NCBI GenBank assembly: GCA_963210315.1
Contig: OY723244.1
Coordinates: 1,302,001 to 1,366,000 of the forward strand
Reading direction: 5' to 3'
From: Rhynchopus euleeides
Lineage: Eukaryota; Euglenozoa; Diplonemea; Diplonemida; Diplonemidae
DNA length: 64,000 nucleotides
Shown here: piece after piece, positions 12,801-26,400 of the stretch
Layout: each line of letters starts with the position of its first letter
Position numbering within the stretch: position 1 is the stretch's first letter
Program-made: the position numbers and the translations under genes
Notes under the pieces: model-generated
Told to the model about the DNA's origin: nothing
Databases searched by the model: none
Seen by the model: only the letters and a program-made list of their open reading frames with translations

Positions 12801-15800
12801 TATCTGCGAGGTTGCCCCATGCCTGGGAACCTATGTGAGAGGTTGCCCCATGCCTTGGAACCTATGTGAGAGGTTGCCCCATGCCTTGGAACCTATGTGA
12901 GAGGTTGCCCCATGCCTTGGAACCTATCTGCGAGGTTGCCCCATGCCTGGGAACCTATGTGAGAGGTTGCCCCATGCCTTGGAACCTATCTGCGAGGTTG
13001 CCCCATGCCTGGGAACCTATGTGAGAGGTTGCCCCATGCCTTGGAACCTATCTGCGAGGTTGCCCCATGCCTTGGAACCTATGTGAGAGGTTGCCCCATG
13101 CCTTGGAACCTATCTGCGAGGTTGCCCCATGCCTTGGAACCTATCTGCGAGGTTGCCCCATGCCTGGGAACCTATGTGAGAGGTTGCCCCATGCCTTGGA
13201 ACCTATGTTAGAGGTTGCCCCATGCCTTGGAACCTATCTGCGAGGTTGCCCCATGCCTTGGAACCTATCTGCGAGGTTGCCCCATGCCTGGGAACCTATG
13301 TGAGAGGTTGCCCCATGCCTTGGAACCTATGTGAGAGGTTGCCCCATGCCTTGGAACCTATCTGCGAGGTTGCCCCATGCCTGGGAACCTATGTGAGAGG
13401 TTGCCCCATGCCTTGGAACCTATCTGCGAGGTTGCCCCATGCCTGGGAACCTATGTGAGAGGTTGCCCCATGCCTTGGAACCTATCTGCGAGGTTGCCCC
13501 ATGCCTGGGAACCTATGTGAGAGGTTGCCCCATGCCTTGGAACCTATGTGAGAGGTTGCCCCATGCCTTGGAACCTATCTGCGAGGTTGCCCCATGCCTT
13601 GGAACCTATGTGAGAGGTTGCCCCATGCCTTGGAACCTATCTGCGAGGTTGCCCCATGCCTTGGAACCTATGTGAGAGGTTGCCCCATGCCTTGGAACCT
13701 ATCTGCGAGGTTGCCCCATGCCTGGGAACCTATGTGAGAGGTTGCCCCATGCCTTGGAACCTATCTGCGAGGTTGCCCCATGCCTTGGAACCTATGTGAG
13801 AGGTTGCCCCATGCCTTGGAACCTATCTGCGAGGTTGCCCCATGCCTGGGAACCTATGTGAGAGGTTGCCCCATGCCTTGGAACCTATGTGAGAGGTTGC
13901 CCCATGCCTTGGAACCTATCTGCGAGGTTGCCCCATGCCTTGGAACCTATGTGAGAGGTTGCCCCATGCCTTGGAACCTATCTGCGAGGTTGCCCCATGC
14001 CTTGGAACCTATGTGAGAGGTTGCCCCATGCCTTGGAACCTATCTGCGAGGTTGCCCCATGCCTGGGAACCTATGTGAGAGGTTGCCCCATGCCTTGGAA
14101 CCTATCTGCGAGGTTGCCCCATGCCTTGGAACCTATGTGAGAGGTTGCCCCATGCCTTGGAACCTATCTGCGAGGTTGCCCCATGCCTGGGAACCTATGT
14201 GAGAGGTTGCCCCATGCCTTGGAACCTATGTGAGAGGTTGCCCCATGCCTTGGAACCTATCTGCGAGGTTGCCCCATGCCTGGGAACCTATGTGAGAGGT
14301 TGCCCCATGCCTTGGAACCTATCTGCGAGGTTGCCCCATGCCTGGGAACCTATGTGAGAGGTTGCCCCATGCCTTGGAACCTATCTGCGAGGTTGCCCCA
14401 TGCCTTGGAACCTATGTGAGAGGTTGCCCCATGCCTTGGAACCTATCTGCGAGGTTGCCCCATGCCTTGGAACCTATCTGCGAGGTTGCCCCATGCCTGG
14501 GAACCTATGTGAGAGGTTGCCCCATGCCTTGGAACCTATGTTAGAGGTTGCCCCATGCCTTGGAACCTATCTGCGAGGTTGCCCCATGCCTTGGAACCTA
14601 TCTGCGAGGTTGCCCCATGCCTGGGAACCTATGTTAGAGGTTGCCCCATGCCTTGGAACCTATCTGCGAGGTTGCCCCATGCCTTGGAACCTATGTGAGA
14701 GGTTGCCCCATGCCTTGGAACCTATCTGCGAGGTTGCCCCATGCCTGGGAACCTATGTGAGAGGTTGCCCCATGCCTTGGAACCTATCTGCGAGGTTGCC
14801 CCATGCCTGGGAACCTATGTGAGAGGTTGCCCCATGCCTTGGAACCTATGTGAGAGGTTGCCCCATGCCTTGGAACCTATCTGCGAGGTTGCCCCATGCC
14901 TTGGAACCTATGTGAGAGGTTGCCCCATGCCTTGGAACCTATGTGAGAGGTTGCCCCATGCCTTGGAACCTATCTGCGAGGTTGCCCCATGCCTTGGAAC
15001 CTATGTGAGAGGTTGCCCCATGCCTTGGAACCTATGTGAGAGGTTGCCCCATGCCTTGGAACCTATCTGCGAGGTTGCCCCATGCCTGGGAACCTATGTG
15101 AGAGGTTGCCCCATGCCTTGGAACCTATCTGCGAGGTTGCCCCATGCCTGGGAACCTATGTGAGAGGTTGCCCCATGCCTTGGAACCTATCTGCGAGGTT
15201 GCCCCATGCCTGGGAACCTATGTGAGAGGTTGCCCCATGCCTTGGAACCTATGTGAGAGGTTGCCCCATGCCTTGGAACCTATCTGCGAGGTTGCCCCAT
15301 GCCTTGGAACCTATGTGAGAGGTTGCCCCATGCCTTGGAACCTATCTGCGAGGTTGCCCCATGCCTTGGAACCTATGTGAGAGGTTGCCCCATGCCTTGG
15401 AACCTATCTGCGAGGTTGCCCCATGCCTGGGAACCTTTGTGAGAGGTTGCCCCATGCCTTGGAACCTATCTGCGAGGTTGCCCCATGCCTTGGAACCTAT
15501 GTGAGAGGTTGCCCCATGCCTTGGAACCTATCTGCGAGGTTGCCCCATGCCTGGGAACCTATGTGAGAGGTTGCCCCATGCCTTGGAACCTATCTGCGAG
15601 GTTGCCCCATGCCTTGGAACCTATGTGAGAGGTTGCCCCATGCCTTGGAACCTATCTGCGAGGTTGCCCCATGCCTTGGAACCTATGTGAGAGGTTGCCC
15701 CATGCCTTGGAACCTATCTGCGAGGTTGCCCCATGCCTGGGAACCTATGTGAGAGGTTGCCCCATGCCTTGGAACCTATCTGCGAGGTTGCCCCATGCCT

Positions 15801-16839
15801 TGGAACCTATGTGAGAGGTTGCCCCATGCCTTGGAACCTATCTGCGAGGTTGCCCCATGCCTGGGAACCTATGTGAGAGGTTGCCCCATGCCTTGGAACC
15901 TATGTGAGAGGTTGCCCCATGCCTTGGAACCTATCTGCGAGGTTGCCCCATGCCTGGGAACCTATGTGAGAGGTTGCCCCATGCCTTGGAACCTATCTGC
16001 GAGGTTGCCCCATGCCTGGGAACCTATGTGAGAGGTTGCCCCATGCCTTGGAACCTATCTGCGAGGTTGCCCCATGCCTTGGAACCTATGTGAGAGGTTG
16101 CCCCATGCCTTGGAACCTATCTGCGAGGTTGCCCCATGCCTTGGAACCTATCTGCGAGGTTGCCCCATGCCTGGGAACCTATGTGAGAGGTTGCCCCATG
16201 CCTTGGAACCTATCTGCGAGGTTGCCCCATGCCTGGGAACCTATGTGAGAGGTTGCCCCATGCCTTGGAACCTATGTGAGAGGTTGCCCCATGCCTTGGA
16301 ACCTATCTGCGAGGTTGCCCCATGCCTGGGAACCTATGTGAGAGGTTGCCCCATGCCTTGGAACCTATCTGCGAGGTTGCCCCATGCCTGGGAACCTATG
16401 TGAGAGGTTGCCCCATGCCTTGGAACCTATCTGCGAGGTTGCCCCATGCCTTGGAACCTATGTGAGAGGTTGCCCCATGCCTTGGAACCTATCTGCGAGG
16501 TTGCCCCATGCCTTGGAACCTATCTGCGAGGTTGCCCCATGCCTGGGAACCTATGTGAGAGGTTGCCCCATGCCTTGGAACCTATGTTAGAGGTTGCCCC
16601 ATGCCTTGGAACCTATCTGCGAGGTTGCCCCATGCCTTGGAACCTATCTGCGAGGTTGCCCCATGCCTGGGAACCTATGTTAGAGGTTGCCCCATGCCTT
16701 GGAACCTATCTGCGAGGTTGCCCCATGCCTTGGAACCTATGTGAGAGGTTGCCCCATGCCTTGGAACCTATCTGCGAGGTTGCCCCATGCCTGGGAACCT
16801 ATGTGAGAGGTTGCCCCATGCCTTGGAACCTATCTGCGA

Positions 16840-17403
16840 TGCTTTTTCATCACATGTCATTCACATATCATCGGGTTCTTCGGGTTCTTCGGGTGTCCCA
16901 TTCAAAAAAACACCCGAAAAATATCACAACTTTGCTAAACTGGACCCAACTCCCCATACTCTTTTTTTCGCTTTTTTTCATCGAAATTCAGCGTTTTTTC
17001 CCCGATTTTTTTAAATTTTTTTGACAAAATTGGATATAATCGACACCCCCCCAAGAAATTTTGGGGCACAAAATTTTCAATTTGCTGCTGAAAAATGGCC
17101 TGGGGGGGCCTCAGGGCCTATAGAGGGGGGTTTTCTCAGGGTTCTGGGACCCTCCAGACACACCGCATCTGCACTGTCTGGAGGGGTTACTGCATGTTAA
17201 ACCCCATTCTCTGCTCCCAAGGCAGGGCAGCTCCTGGTGAGGAGTTGGTACCTGGCACGTCCTTGACTTGTGGTCCACCTCTCATCAGCAGCTGAGTGGT
17301 GAGGGGCATGCCTCCATTGTTAAGAGTGTTGGAGTGCACGCCTCCTGAAGGTGTGGTGTTGGGCAGGACGAAAAGCCGACGGCTAGATACTCCTGTGGTA
17401 GTA
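16840..17403. other. Single-copy spacer between the two satellite arrays
   Basis: No gene is recognisable. The left part (16840-17100) is T-rich. It starts with nearly three copies of a 9-bp motif CGGGTTCTT (16872-16894) and contains a 9-bp inverted repeat TTCGGGTGT / ACACCCGAA (16888-16896 and 16910-16918). A TATA-like TATAAT lies at 17035-17040. The right part is more GC-rich and holds an 11-bp inverted repeat (17150-17160 and 17175-17185, 14-nt loop). The first ATG of the giant sense frame is at 17308; TGA at 17293-17295 closes that frame upstream. The TATA-like site may be chance. Confidence 0.7.
17150..17185. repeat. 11-bp inverted repeat (potential hairpin)
   Basis: CCCTCCAGACA at 17150-17160 is exactly complementary to TGTCTGGAGGG at 17175-17185, with 14 nt between them. 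It lies about 120 bp upstream of the first ATG of the giant frame. It could form a hairpin in DNA or RNA. No function is assigned. Confidence 0.6.
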
Positions 17404-20400
17404 GGGACCCGGGCGGCAGTGTCTGACCCCAGGGAAGTGCTGAAATGGGTGTCCGGGACCCAGGCGGCAGTGTCTGACCCCAGGGAAGTGCTGAAAATGG
17501 TGTCCGGGACCCAGGCGGCAGTGTCCGACCCCAGGGAAGTGCTGAAAATGGTGTCCGGGACCCAGGCGGCAGTGTCTGACCCCAGGGAAGTGCTGAAAAT
17601 GGTGTCCGGGACCCGGGCGGCAGTGTCTGACCCCAGGGAAGTGCTGAAAATGGTGTCCGGGACCCAGGCGGCAGTGTCTGACCCCGGGGAAGTGCTGAAA
17701 ATGGTGTCCGGGACCCGGGCGGCAGTGTCCGACCCCAGGGAAGTGCTGAAAATGGTGTCCGGGACCCGGGCGGCAGTGTCCGACCCCAGGGAAGTGTTGA
17801 AAATGGTGTCCGGGACCCAGGCGGCAGTGTCTGACCCCAGGGAAGTGCTGAAAATGGTGTCCGGGACCCAGGCGGCAGTGTCTGACCCCGGGGAAGTGCT
17901 GAAAATGGTGTCCGGGACCCGGGCGGCAGTGTCCGACCCCAGGGAAGTGTTGAAAATGGTGTCCGGGACCCAGGTGGCAGTGTCTGACCCCAGGGAAGTG
18001 CTGAAAATGGTGTCCGGGACCCAGGCGGCAGTGTCTGACCCCGGGGAAGTGCTGAAAATGGTGTCCGGGACCCGGGCGGCAGTGTCTGACCCCAGGGAAG
18101 TGCTGAAATGGGTGTCCGGGACCCAGGCGGCAGTGTCTGACCCCAGGGAAGTGCTGAAAATGGTGTCCGGGACCCGGGCGGCAGTGTCCGACCCCAGGGA
18201 AGTGCTGAAAATGGTGTCCGGGACCCAGGCGGCAGTGTCTGACCCCGGGGAAGTGCTGAAAATGGTGTCCGGGAACCGGGCGGCAGTGTCTGACCCCAGG
18301 GAAGTGCTGAAATGGGTGTCCGGGACCCAGGCGGCAGTGTCTGACCCCGGGGAAGTGCTGAAATGGGTGTCCGGGACCCAGGCGGCAGTGTCTGACCCCA
18401 GGGAAGTGCTGAAAATGGTGTCCGGGACCCGGGCGGCAGTGTCCGACCCCAGGGAAGTGCTGAAAATGGTGTCCGGGACCCAGGCGGCAGTGTCTGACCC
18501 CGGGGAAGTGCTGAAAATGGTGTCCGGGAACCGGGCGGCAGTGTCTGACCCCAGGGAAGTGCTGAAATGGGTGTCCGGGACCCAGTCGGCAGTGTCTGAC
18601 CCCGGGGAAGTACTGAAAATGGTGTCCGGGACCCGGGCGGCAGTGTCCGACCCCAGGGAAGTGCTGAAATGGGTGTCCGGGACCCAGGCGGCAGTGTCTG
18701 ACCCCGGGGAAGTGCTGAAAATGGTGTCCGGGACCCGGCCGGCAGTGTCTGACCCCAGGGAAGTGCTGAAAATGGTGTCCGGGACCCAGTCGGCAGTGTC
18801 TGACCCCGGGGAAGTACTGAAAATGGTGTCCGGGACCCGGGCGGCAGTGTCCGACCCCAGGGAAGTGCTGAAATGGGTGTCCGGGACCCAGGCGGCAGTG
18901 TCTGACCCCAGGGAAGTGCTGAAAATGGTGTCCGGGACCCGGGCGGCAGTGTCCGACCCCAGGGAAGTGCTGAAAATGGTGTCCGGGACCCAGGCGGCAG
19001 TGTCTGACCCCGGGGAAGTGCTGAAAATGGTGTCCGGGACCCGGGCGCCAGTGTCTGACCCCAGGGAAGTGCTGAAATGGGTGTCCGGGACCCAGGCGGC
19101 AGTGTCTGACCCCGGGGAAGTGCTGAAAATGGTGTCCGGGACCCAGGCGGCAGTGTCTGACCCCAGGGAAGTGCTGAAAATGGTGTCCGGGACCCGGGCG
19201 GCAGTGTCTGACCCCAGGGAAGTGCTGAAATGGGTGTCCGGGACCCAGGCGGCAGTGTCTGACCCCAGGGAAGTGCTGAAATGGGTGTCCGGGACCCAGG
19301 CGGCAGTGTCTGACCCCGGGGAAGTGCTGAAATGGGTGTCCGGGACCCAGGCGGCAGTGTCTGACCCCAGGGAAGTGCTGAAAATGGTGTCCGGGACCCA
19401 GGCGGCAGTGTCTGACCCCGGGGAAGTGCTGAAAATGGTGTCCGGGACCCGGGCGGCAGTGTCTGACCCCAGGGAAGTGCTGAAATGGGTGTCCGGGACC
19501 CAGGCGGCAGTGTCTGACCCCAGGGAAGTGCTGAAAATGGTGTCCGGGACCCGGGCGGCAGTGTCTGACCCCAGGGAAGTGCTGAAATGGGTGTCCGGGA
19601 CCCAGGCGGCAGTGTCTGACGCCGGGGAAGTGCTGAAATGGGTGTCCGGGACGCAGGCGGCAGTGTCTGACCCCAGGGAAGTGCTGAAAATGGTGTCCGG
19701 GACCCGGGCGGCAGTGTCCGACCCCAGGGAAGTGCTGAAAATGGTGTCCGGGACCCAGGCGGCAGTGTCTGACCCCGGGGAAGTGCTGAAAATGGTGTCC
19801 GGGACCCGGGCGGCAGTGTCTGACCCCAGGGAAGTGCTGAAATGGGTGTCCGGGACCCAGGCGGCAGTGTCTGACGCCGGGGAAGTGCTGAAATGGGTGT
19901 CCGGGACCCAGGCGGCAGTGTCTGACCCCAGGGAAGTGCTGAAAATGGTGTCCGGGACCCGGGCGGCAGTGTCCGACCCCAGGGAAGTGCTGAAAATGGT
20001 GTCCGGGACCCAGGCGGCAGTGTCTGACCCCGGGGAAGTGCTGAAAATGGTGTCCGGGACCCGGGCGGCAGTGTCTGACCCCAGGGAAGTGCTGAAATGG
20101 GTGTCCGGGACCCAAGCGGCAGTGTCTGACCCCAGGGAAGTGCTGAAAATGGTGTCCGGGACCCGGGCGGCAGTGTCCGACCCCAGGGAAGTGCTGAAAA
20201 TGGTGTCCGGGACCCAGGCGGCAGTGTCTGACCCCAGGGAAGTGCTGAAAATGGTGTCCGGGACCCAGGCGGCAGTGTCTGACCCCGGGGAAGTGCTGAA
20301 AATGGTGTCCGGGACCCAGGCGGCAGTGTCTGACCCCGGGGAAGTGCTGAAAATGGTGTCCGGGACCCGGGCGGCAGTGTCTGACCCCGGGGAAGTGCTG

Positions 20401-23400
20401 AAAATGGTGTCCGGGAACCGGGCGGCAGTGTCTGACCCCAGGGAAGTGCTGAAATGGGTGTCCGGGACCCAGGCGGCAGTGTCTGACCCCAGGGAAGTGC
20501 TGAAAATGGTGTCCGGGACCCAGTCGGCAGTGTCTGACCCCGGGGAAGTACTGAAAATGGTGTCCGGGACCCGGGCGGCAGTGTCCGACCCCAGGGACGG
20601 GCTGAAATGGGTGTCCGGGACCCAGGCGGCAGTGTCTGACCCCGGGGAAGTGCTGAAAATGGTGTCCGGGACCCGGGCGGCAGTGTCCGACCCCAGGGAA
20701 GTGCTGAAATGGGTGTCCGGGACCCAGGCGGCAGTGTCTGACCCCGGGGAAGTCCTGAAAATGGTGTCCGGGACCCGGGCGGCAGTGTCTGACCCCAGGG
20801 AAGTCCTGAAAATGGTGTCCGGGACCCAGGCGGCAGTGTCTGACCCCGGGGAAGTGCTGAAAATGGTGTCCGGGACCCGGGCGGCAGTGTCTGACCCCAG
20901 GGAAGTGCTGAAAATGGTGTCGGGGACCCAGTCGGCAGTGTCTGACCCCGGGGAAGTGCTGAAAATGGTGTCCGGGACCCGGGCGCCAGTGTCTGACCCC
21001 AGGGAAGTGCTGAAATGGGTGTCCGGGACCCAGGCGGCAGTGTCTGACCCCGGGGAAGTGCTGAAAATGGTGTCCGGGACCCGGGCGGCAGTGTCCGACC
21101 CCAGGGAAGTGCTGAAATGGGTGTCCGGCACCCAGGCGGCAGTGTCTGACCCCAGGGAAGTGCTGAAAATGGTGTCCGGGACCCGGGCGGCAGTGTCCGA
21201 CCCCAGGGAAGTGCTGAAAATGGTGTCCGGGACCCAGGCGGCAGTGTCTGACCCCGGGGAAGTGCTGAAAATGGTGTCCGGGACCCGGGCGCCAGTGTCT
21301 GACCCCAGGGAAGTGCTGAAATGGGTGTCCGGGACCCAGGCGGCAGTGTCTGACCCCGGGGAAGTGCTGAAAATGGTGTCCGGGACCCAGGCGGCAGTGT
21401 CTGACCCCGGGGAAGTGCTGAAAATGGTGTCCGGGACCCGGGCGCCAGTGTCTGACCCCAGGGAAGTGCTGAAATGGGTGTCCGGGACCCAGGCGGCAGT
21501 GTCTGACCCCGGGGAAGTGCTGAAAATGGTGTCCGGGACCCGGCCGGCAGTGTCTGACCCCAGGGAAGTGCTGAAAATGGTGTCCGGGACCCAGTCGGCA
21601 GTGTCTGACCCCGGGGAAGTACTGAAAATGGTGTCCGGGACCCGGGCGGCAGTGTCCGACCCCAGGGAAGTGCTGAAATGGGTGTCCGGGACCCAGGCGG
21701 CAGTGTCTGACCCCGGGGAAGTGCTGAAAATGGTGTCCGGGACCCGGGCGGCAGTGTCCGACCCCAGGGAAGTGCTGAAAATGGTGTCCGGGACACAGGC
21801 GGCAGTGTCTGACCCCGGGGAAGTGCTGAAAATGGTGTCCGGGACCCGGGCGCCAGTGTCTGACCCCAGGGAAGTGCTGAAATGGGTGTCCGGGACCCAG
21901 GCGGCAGTGTCTGACCCCGGGGAAGTGCTGAAAATGGTGTCCGGGACCCAGGCGGCAGTGTCTGACCCCAGGGAAGTGCTGAAAATGGTGTCCGGGACCC
22001 GGGCGGCAGTGTCTGACCCCAGGGAAGTGCTGAAATGGGTGTCCGGGACCCAGGCGGCAGTGTCTGACCCCAGGGAAGTGCTGAAATGGGTGTCCGGGAC
22101 CCAGGCGGCAGTGTCTGACCCCGGGGAAGTGCTGAAATGGGTGTCCGGGACCCAGGCGGCAGTGTCTGACCCCAGGGAAGTGCTGAAAATGGTGTCCGGG
22201 ACCCAGGCGGCAGTGTCTGACCCCGGGGAAGTGCTGAAAATGGTGTCCGGGACCCGGGCGGCAGTGTCTGACCCCAGGGAAGTGCTGAAATGGGTGTCCG
22301 GGACCCAGGCGGCAGTGTCTGACCCCAGGGAAGTGCTGAAAATGGTGTCCGGGACCCGGGCGGCAGTGTCTGACCCCAGGGAAGTGCTGAAATGGGTGTC
22401 CGGGACCCAGGCGGCAGTGTCTGACGCCGGGGAAGTGCTGAAATGGGTGTCCGGGACGCAGGCGGCAGTGTCTGACCCCAGGGAAGTGCTGAAAATGGTG
22501 TCCGGGACCCGGGCGGCAGTGTCCGACCCCAGGGAAGTGCTGAAAATGGTGTCCGGGACCCAGGCGGCAGTGTCTGACCCCGGGGAAGTGCTGAAAATGG
22601 TGTCCGGGACCCGGGCGGCAGTGTCTGACCCCAGGGAAGTGCTGAAATGGGTGTCCGGGACCCAGGCGGCAGTGTCTGACCCCAGGGAAGTGCTGAAAAT
22701 GGTGTCCGGGACCCGGGCGGCAGTGTCCGACCCCAGGGAAGTGCTGAAAATGGTGTCCGGGACCCAGGCGGCAGTGTCTGACCCCAGGGAAGTGCTGAAA
22801 ATGGTGTCCGGGACCCAGGCGGCAGTGTCTGACCCCGGGGAAGTGCTGAAAATGGTGTCCGGGACCCAGGCGGCAGTGTCTGACCCCGGGGAAGTGCTGA
22901 AAATGGTGTCCGGGACCCGGGCGGCAGTGTCTGACCCCGGGGAAGTGCTGAAAATGGTGTCCGGGAACCGGGCGGCAGTGTCTGACCCCAGGGAAGTGCT
23001 GAAATGGGTGTCCGGGACCCAGGCGGCAGTGTCTGACCCCAGGGAAGTGCTGAAAATGGTGTCCGGGACCCAGTCGGCAGTGTCTGACCCCGGGGAAGTA
23101 CTGAAAATGGTGTCCGGGACCCGGGCGGCAGTGTCCGACCCCAGGGACGGGCTGAAATGGGTGTCCGGGACCCAGGCGGCAGTGTCTGACCCCGGGGAAG
23201 TGCTGAAAATGGTGTCCGGGACCCGGGCGGCAGTGTCCGACCCCAGGGAAGTGCTGAAATGGGTGTCCGGGACCCAGGCGGCAGTGTCTGACCCCGGGGA
23301 AGTGCTGAAAATGGTGTCCGGGACCCGGGCGGCAGTGTCTGACCCCAGGGAAGTCCTGAAAATGGTGTCCGGGACCCAGGCGGCAGTGTCTGACCCCGGG

Positions 23401-26400
23401 GAAGTGCTGAAAATGGTGTCCGGGACCCGGGCGGCAGTGTCTGACCCCAGGGAAGTGCTGAAAATGGTGTCGGGGACCCAGTCGGCAGTGTCTGACCCCG
23501 GGGAAGTGCTGAAAATGGTGTCCGGGACCCGGGCGCCAGTGTCTGACCCCAGGGAAGTGCTGAAATGGGTGTCCGGGACCCAGGCGGCAGTGTCTGACCC
23601 CGGGGAAGTGCTGAAAATGGTGTCCGGGACCCGGGCGGCAGTGTCCGACCCCAGGGAAGTGCTGAAATGGGTGTCCGGCACCCAGGCGGCAGTGTCTGAC
23701 CCCAGGGAAGTGCTGAAAATGGTGTCCGGGACCCGGGCGGCAGTGTCCGACCCCAGGGAAGTGCTGAAAATGGTGTCCGGGACCCAGGCGGCAGTGTCTG
23801 ACCCCGGGGAAGTGCTGAAAATGGTGTCCGGGACCCGGGCGCCAGTGTCTGACCCCAGGGAAGTGCTGAAATGGGTGTCCGGGACCCAGGCGGCAGTGTC
23901 TGACCCCGGGGAAGTGCTGAAAATGGTGTCCGGGACCCAGGCGGCAGTGTCTGACCCCGGGGAAGTGCTGAAAATGGTGTCCGGGACCCGGGCGCCAGTG
24001 TCTGACCCCAGGGAAGTGCTGAAATGGGTGTCCGGGACCCAGGCGGCAGTGTCTGACCCCGGGGAAGTGCTGAAAATGGTGTCCGGGACCCGGGCGGCAG
24101 TGTCCGACCCCAGGGAAGTGCTGAAATGGGTGTCCGGGACCCAGGCGGCAGTGTCTGACCCCAGGGAAGTGCTGAAAATGGTGTCCGGGACCCGGGCGGC
24201 AGTGTCTGACCCCGGGGAAGTGCTGAAAATGGTGTCCGGGACCCGGGCGCCAGTGTCTGACCCCAGGGAAGTGCTGAAATGGGTGTCCGGGACCCAGGCG
24301 GCAGTGTCTGACCCCGGGGAAGTGCTGAAAATGGTGTCCGGGACCCGGGCGGCAGTGTCCGACCCCAGGGAAGTGCTGAAATGGGTGTCCGGCACCCAGG
24401 CGGCAGTGTCTGACCCCAGGGAAGTGCTGAAAATGGTGTCCGGGACCCGGGCGGCAGTGTCCGACCCCAGGGAAGTGCTGAAAATGGTGTCCGGGACCCA
24501 GGCGGCAGTGTCTGACCCCGGGGAAGTGCTGAAAATGGTGTCCGGGACCCGGGCGCCAGTGTCTGACCCCAGGGAAGTGCTGAAATGGGTGTCCGGGACC
24601 CAGGCGGCAGTGTCTGACCCCGGGGAAGTGCTGAAAATGGTGTCCGGGACCCAGGCGGCAGTGTCTGACCCCGGGGAAGTGCTGAAAATGGTGTCCGGGA
24701 CCCGGGCGCCAGTGTCTGACCCCAGGGAAGTGCTGAAATGGGTGTCCGGGACCCAGGCGGCAGTGTCTGACCCCGGGGAAGTGCTGAAAATGGTGTCCGG
24801 GACCCGGGCGGCAGTGTCCGACCCCAGGGAAGTGCTGAAATGGGTGTCCGGGACCCAGGCGGCAGTGTCTGACCCCAGGGAAGTGCTGAAAATGGTGTCC
24901 GGGACCCGGGCGGCAGTGTCCGACCCCAGGGAAGTGCTGAAATGGGTGTCCGGGACCCAGGCGGCAGTGTCTGACCCCGGGGAAGTCCTGAAAATGGTGT
25001 CCGGGACCCGGGCGGCAGTGTCTGACCCCAGGGAAGTCCTGAAAATGGTGTCCGGGACCCAGGCGGCAGTGTCTGACCCCGGGGAAGTGCTGAAAATGGT
25101 GTCCGGGACCCGGGCGGCAGTGTCTGACCCCAGGGAAGTGCTGAAAATGGTGTCGGGGACCCAGTCGGCAGTGTCTGACCCCGGGGAAGTGCTGAAAATG
25201 GTGTCCGGGACCCGGGCGCCAGTGTCTGACCCCAGGGAAGTGCTGAAATGGGTGTCCGGGACCCAGGCGGCAGTGTCTGACCCCGGGGAAGTGCTGAAAA
25301 TGGTGTCCGGGACCCGGGCGGCAGTGTCCGACCCCAGGGAAGTGCTGAAATGGGTGTCCGGCACCCAGGCGGCAGTGTCTGACCCCAGGGAAGTGCTGAA
25401 AATGGTGTCCGGGACCCGGGCGGCAGTGTCCGACCCCAGGGAAGTGCTGAAAATGGTGTCCGGGACCCAGGCGGCAGTGTCTGACCCCGGGGAAGTGCTG
25501 AAAATGGTGTCCGGGACCCGGGCGCCAGTGTCTGACCCCAGGGAAGTGCTGAAATGGGTGTCCGGGACCCAGGCGGCAGTGTCTGACCCCGGGGAAGTGC
25601 TGAAAATGGTGTCCGGGACCCAGGCGGCAGTGTCTGACCCCGGGGAAGTGCTGAAAATGGTGTCCGGGACCCGGGCGCCAGTGTCTGACCCCAGGGAAGT
25701 GCTGAAATGGGTGTCCGGGACCCAGGCGGCAGTGTCTGACCCCGGGGAAGTGCTGAAAATGGTGTCCGGGACCCGGCCGGCAGTGTCTGACCCCAGGGAA
25801 GTGCTGAAAATGGTGTCCGGGACCCAGTCGGCAGTGTCTGACCCCGGGGAAGTACTGAAAATGGTGTCCGGGACCCGGGCGGCAGTGTCCGACCCCAGGG
25901 AAGTGCTGAAATGGGTGTCCGGGACCCAGGCGGCAGTGTCTGACCCCGGGGAAGTGCTGAAAATGGTGTCCGGGACCCGGGCGGCAGTGTCCGACCCCAG
26001 GGAAGTGCTGAAAATGGTGTCCGGGACCCAGGCGGCAGTGTCTGACCCCGGGGAAGTGCTGAAAATGGTGTCCGGGACCCGGGCGCCAGTGTCTGACCCC
26101 AGGGAAGTGCTGAAATGGGTGTCCGGGACCCAGGCGGCAGTGTCTGACCCCGGGGAAGTGCTGAAAATGGTGTCCGGGACCCAGGCGGCAGTGTCTGACC
26201 CCAGGGAAGTGCTGAAAATGGTGTCCGGGACCCGGGCGGCAGTGTCTGACCCCAGGGAAGTGCTGAAATGGGTGTCCGGGACCCAGGCGGCAGTGTCTGA
26301 CCCCAGGGAAGTGCTGAAATGGGTGTCCGGGACCCAGGCGGCAGTGTCTGACCCCGGGGAAGTGCTGAAATGGGTGTCCGGGACCCAGGCGGCAGTGTCT

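Larger units (their letters stand above)
2401..16839. repeat. 31-bp minisatellite array, about 466 units
   Basis: The unit reads GAGGTTGCCCCATGCC, then TTGG or TGGG, then AACCTAT, then one of three tails: CTGC, GTGA or GTTA. From 3477 to the last unit start at 16807 the distance is 13,330 bp = 430 x 31 exactly. The 1,075 bp before that hold about 35 units with a net loss of 10 bp. The right end is abrupt: a perfect unit ends at 16839 next to unique sequence. Because 31 is not a multiple of 3, the frame rotates, and tails GTGA and GTTA bring TGA or TAG into phase. The many ORFs of 60-233 codons inside are by-products and are not annotated as genes. The left end is hidden by the N gap. Function is unknown; satellite, subtelomeric or centromeric roles are all possible. 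Confidence 0.97.

Noticed and set aside
2401-16839. Dozens of 60-233 codon ORFs in the 31-bp array
   Set aside because: These are artefacts of a 31-bp unit whose frame rotates; stops appear or vanish with the unit tail type. The repeated MPWNLCERLPHALEP-like strings are not genes.
2401-16839. Telomeric repeat
   Set aside because: A 31-bp unit without a TTAGGG-type core and followed by single-copy DNA and another array is not telomere sequence, though a subtelomeric position is possible.
17035-17040. TATA box for the giant sense frame
   Set aside because: This is a single TATAAT in T-rich DNA about 270 bp before the ATG with no other promoter evidence, so it is too weak to list as a promoter.
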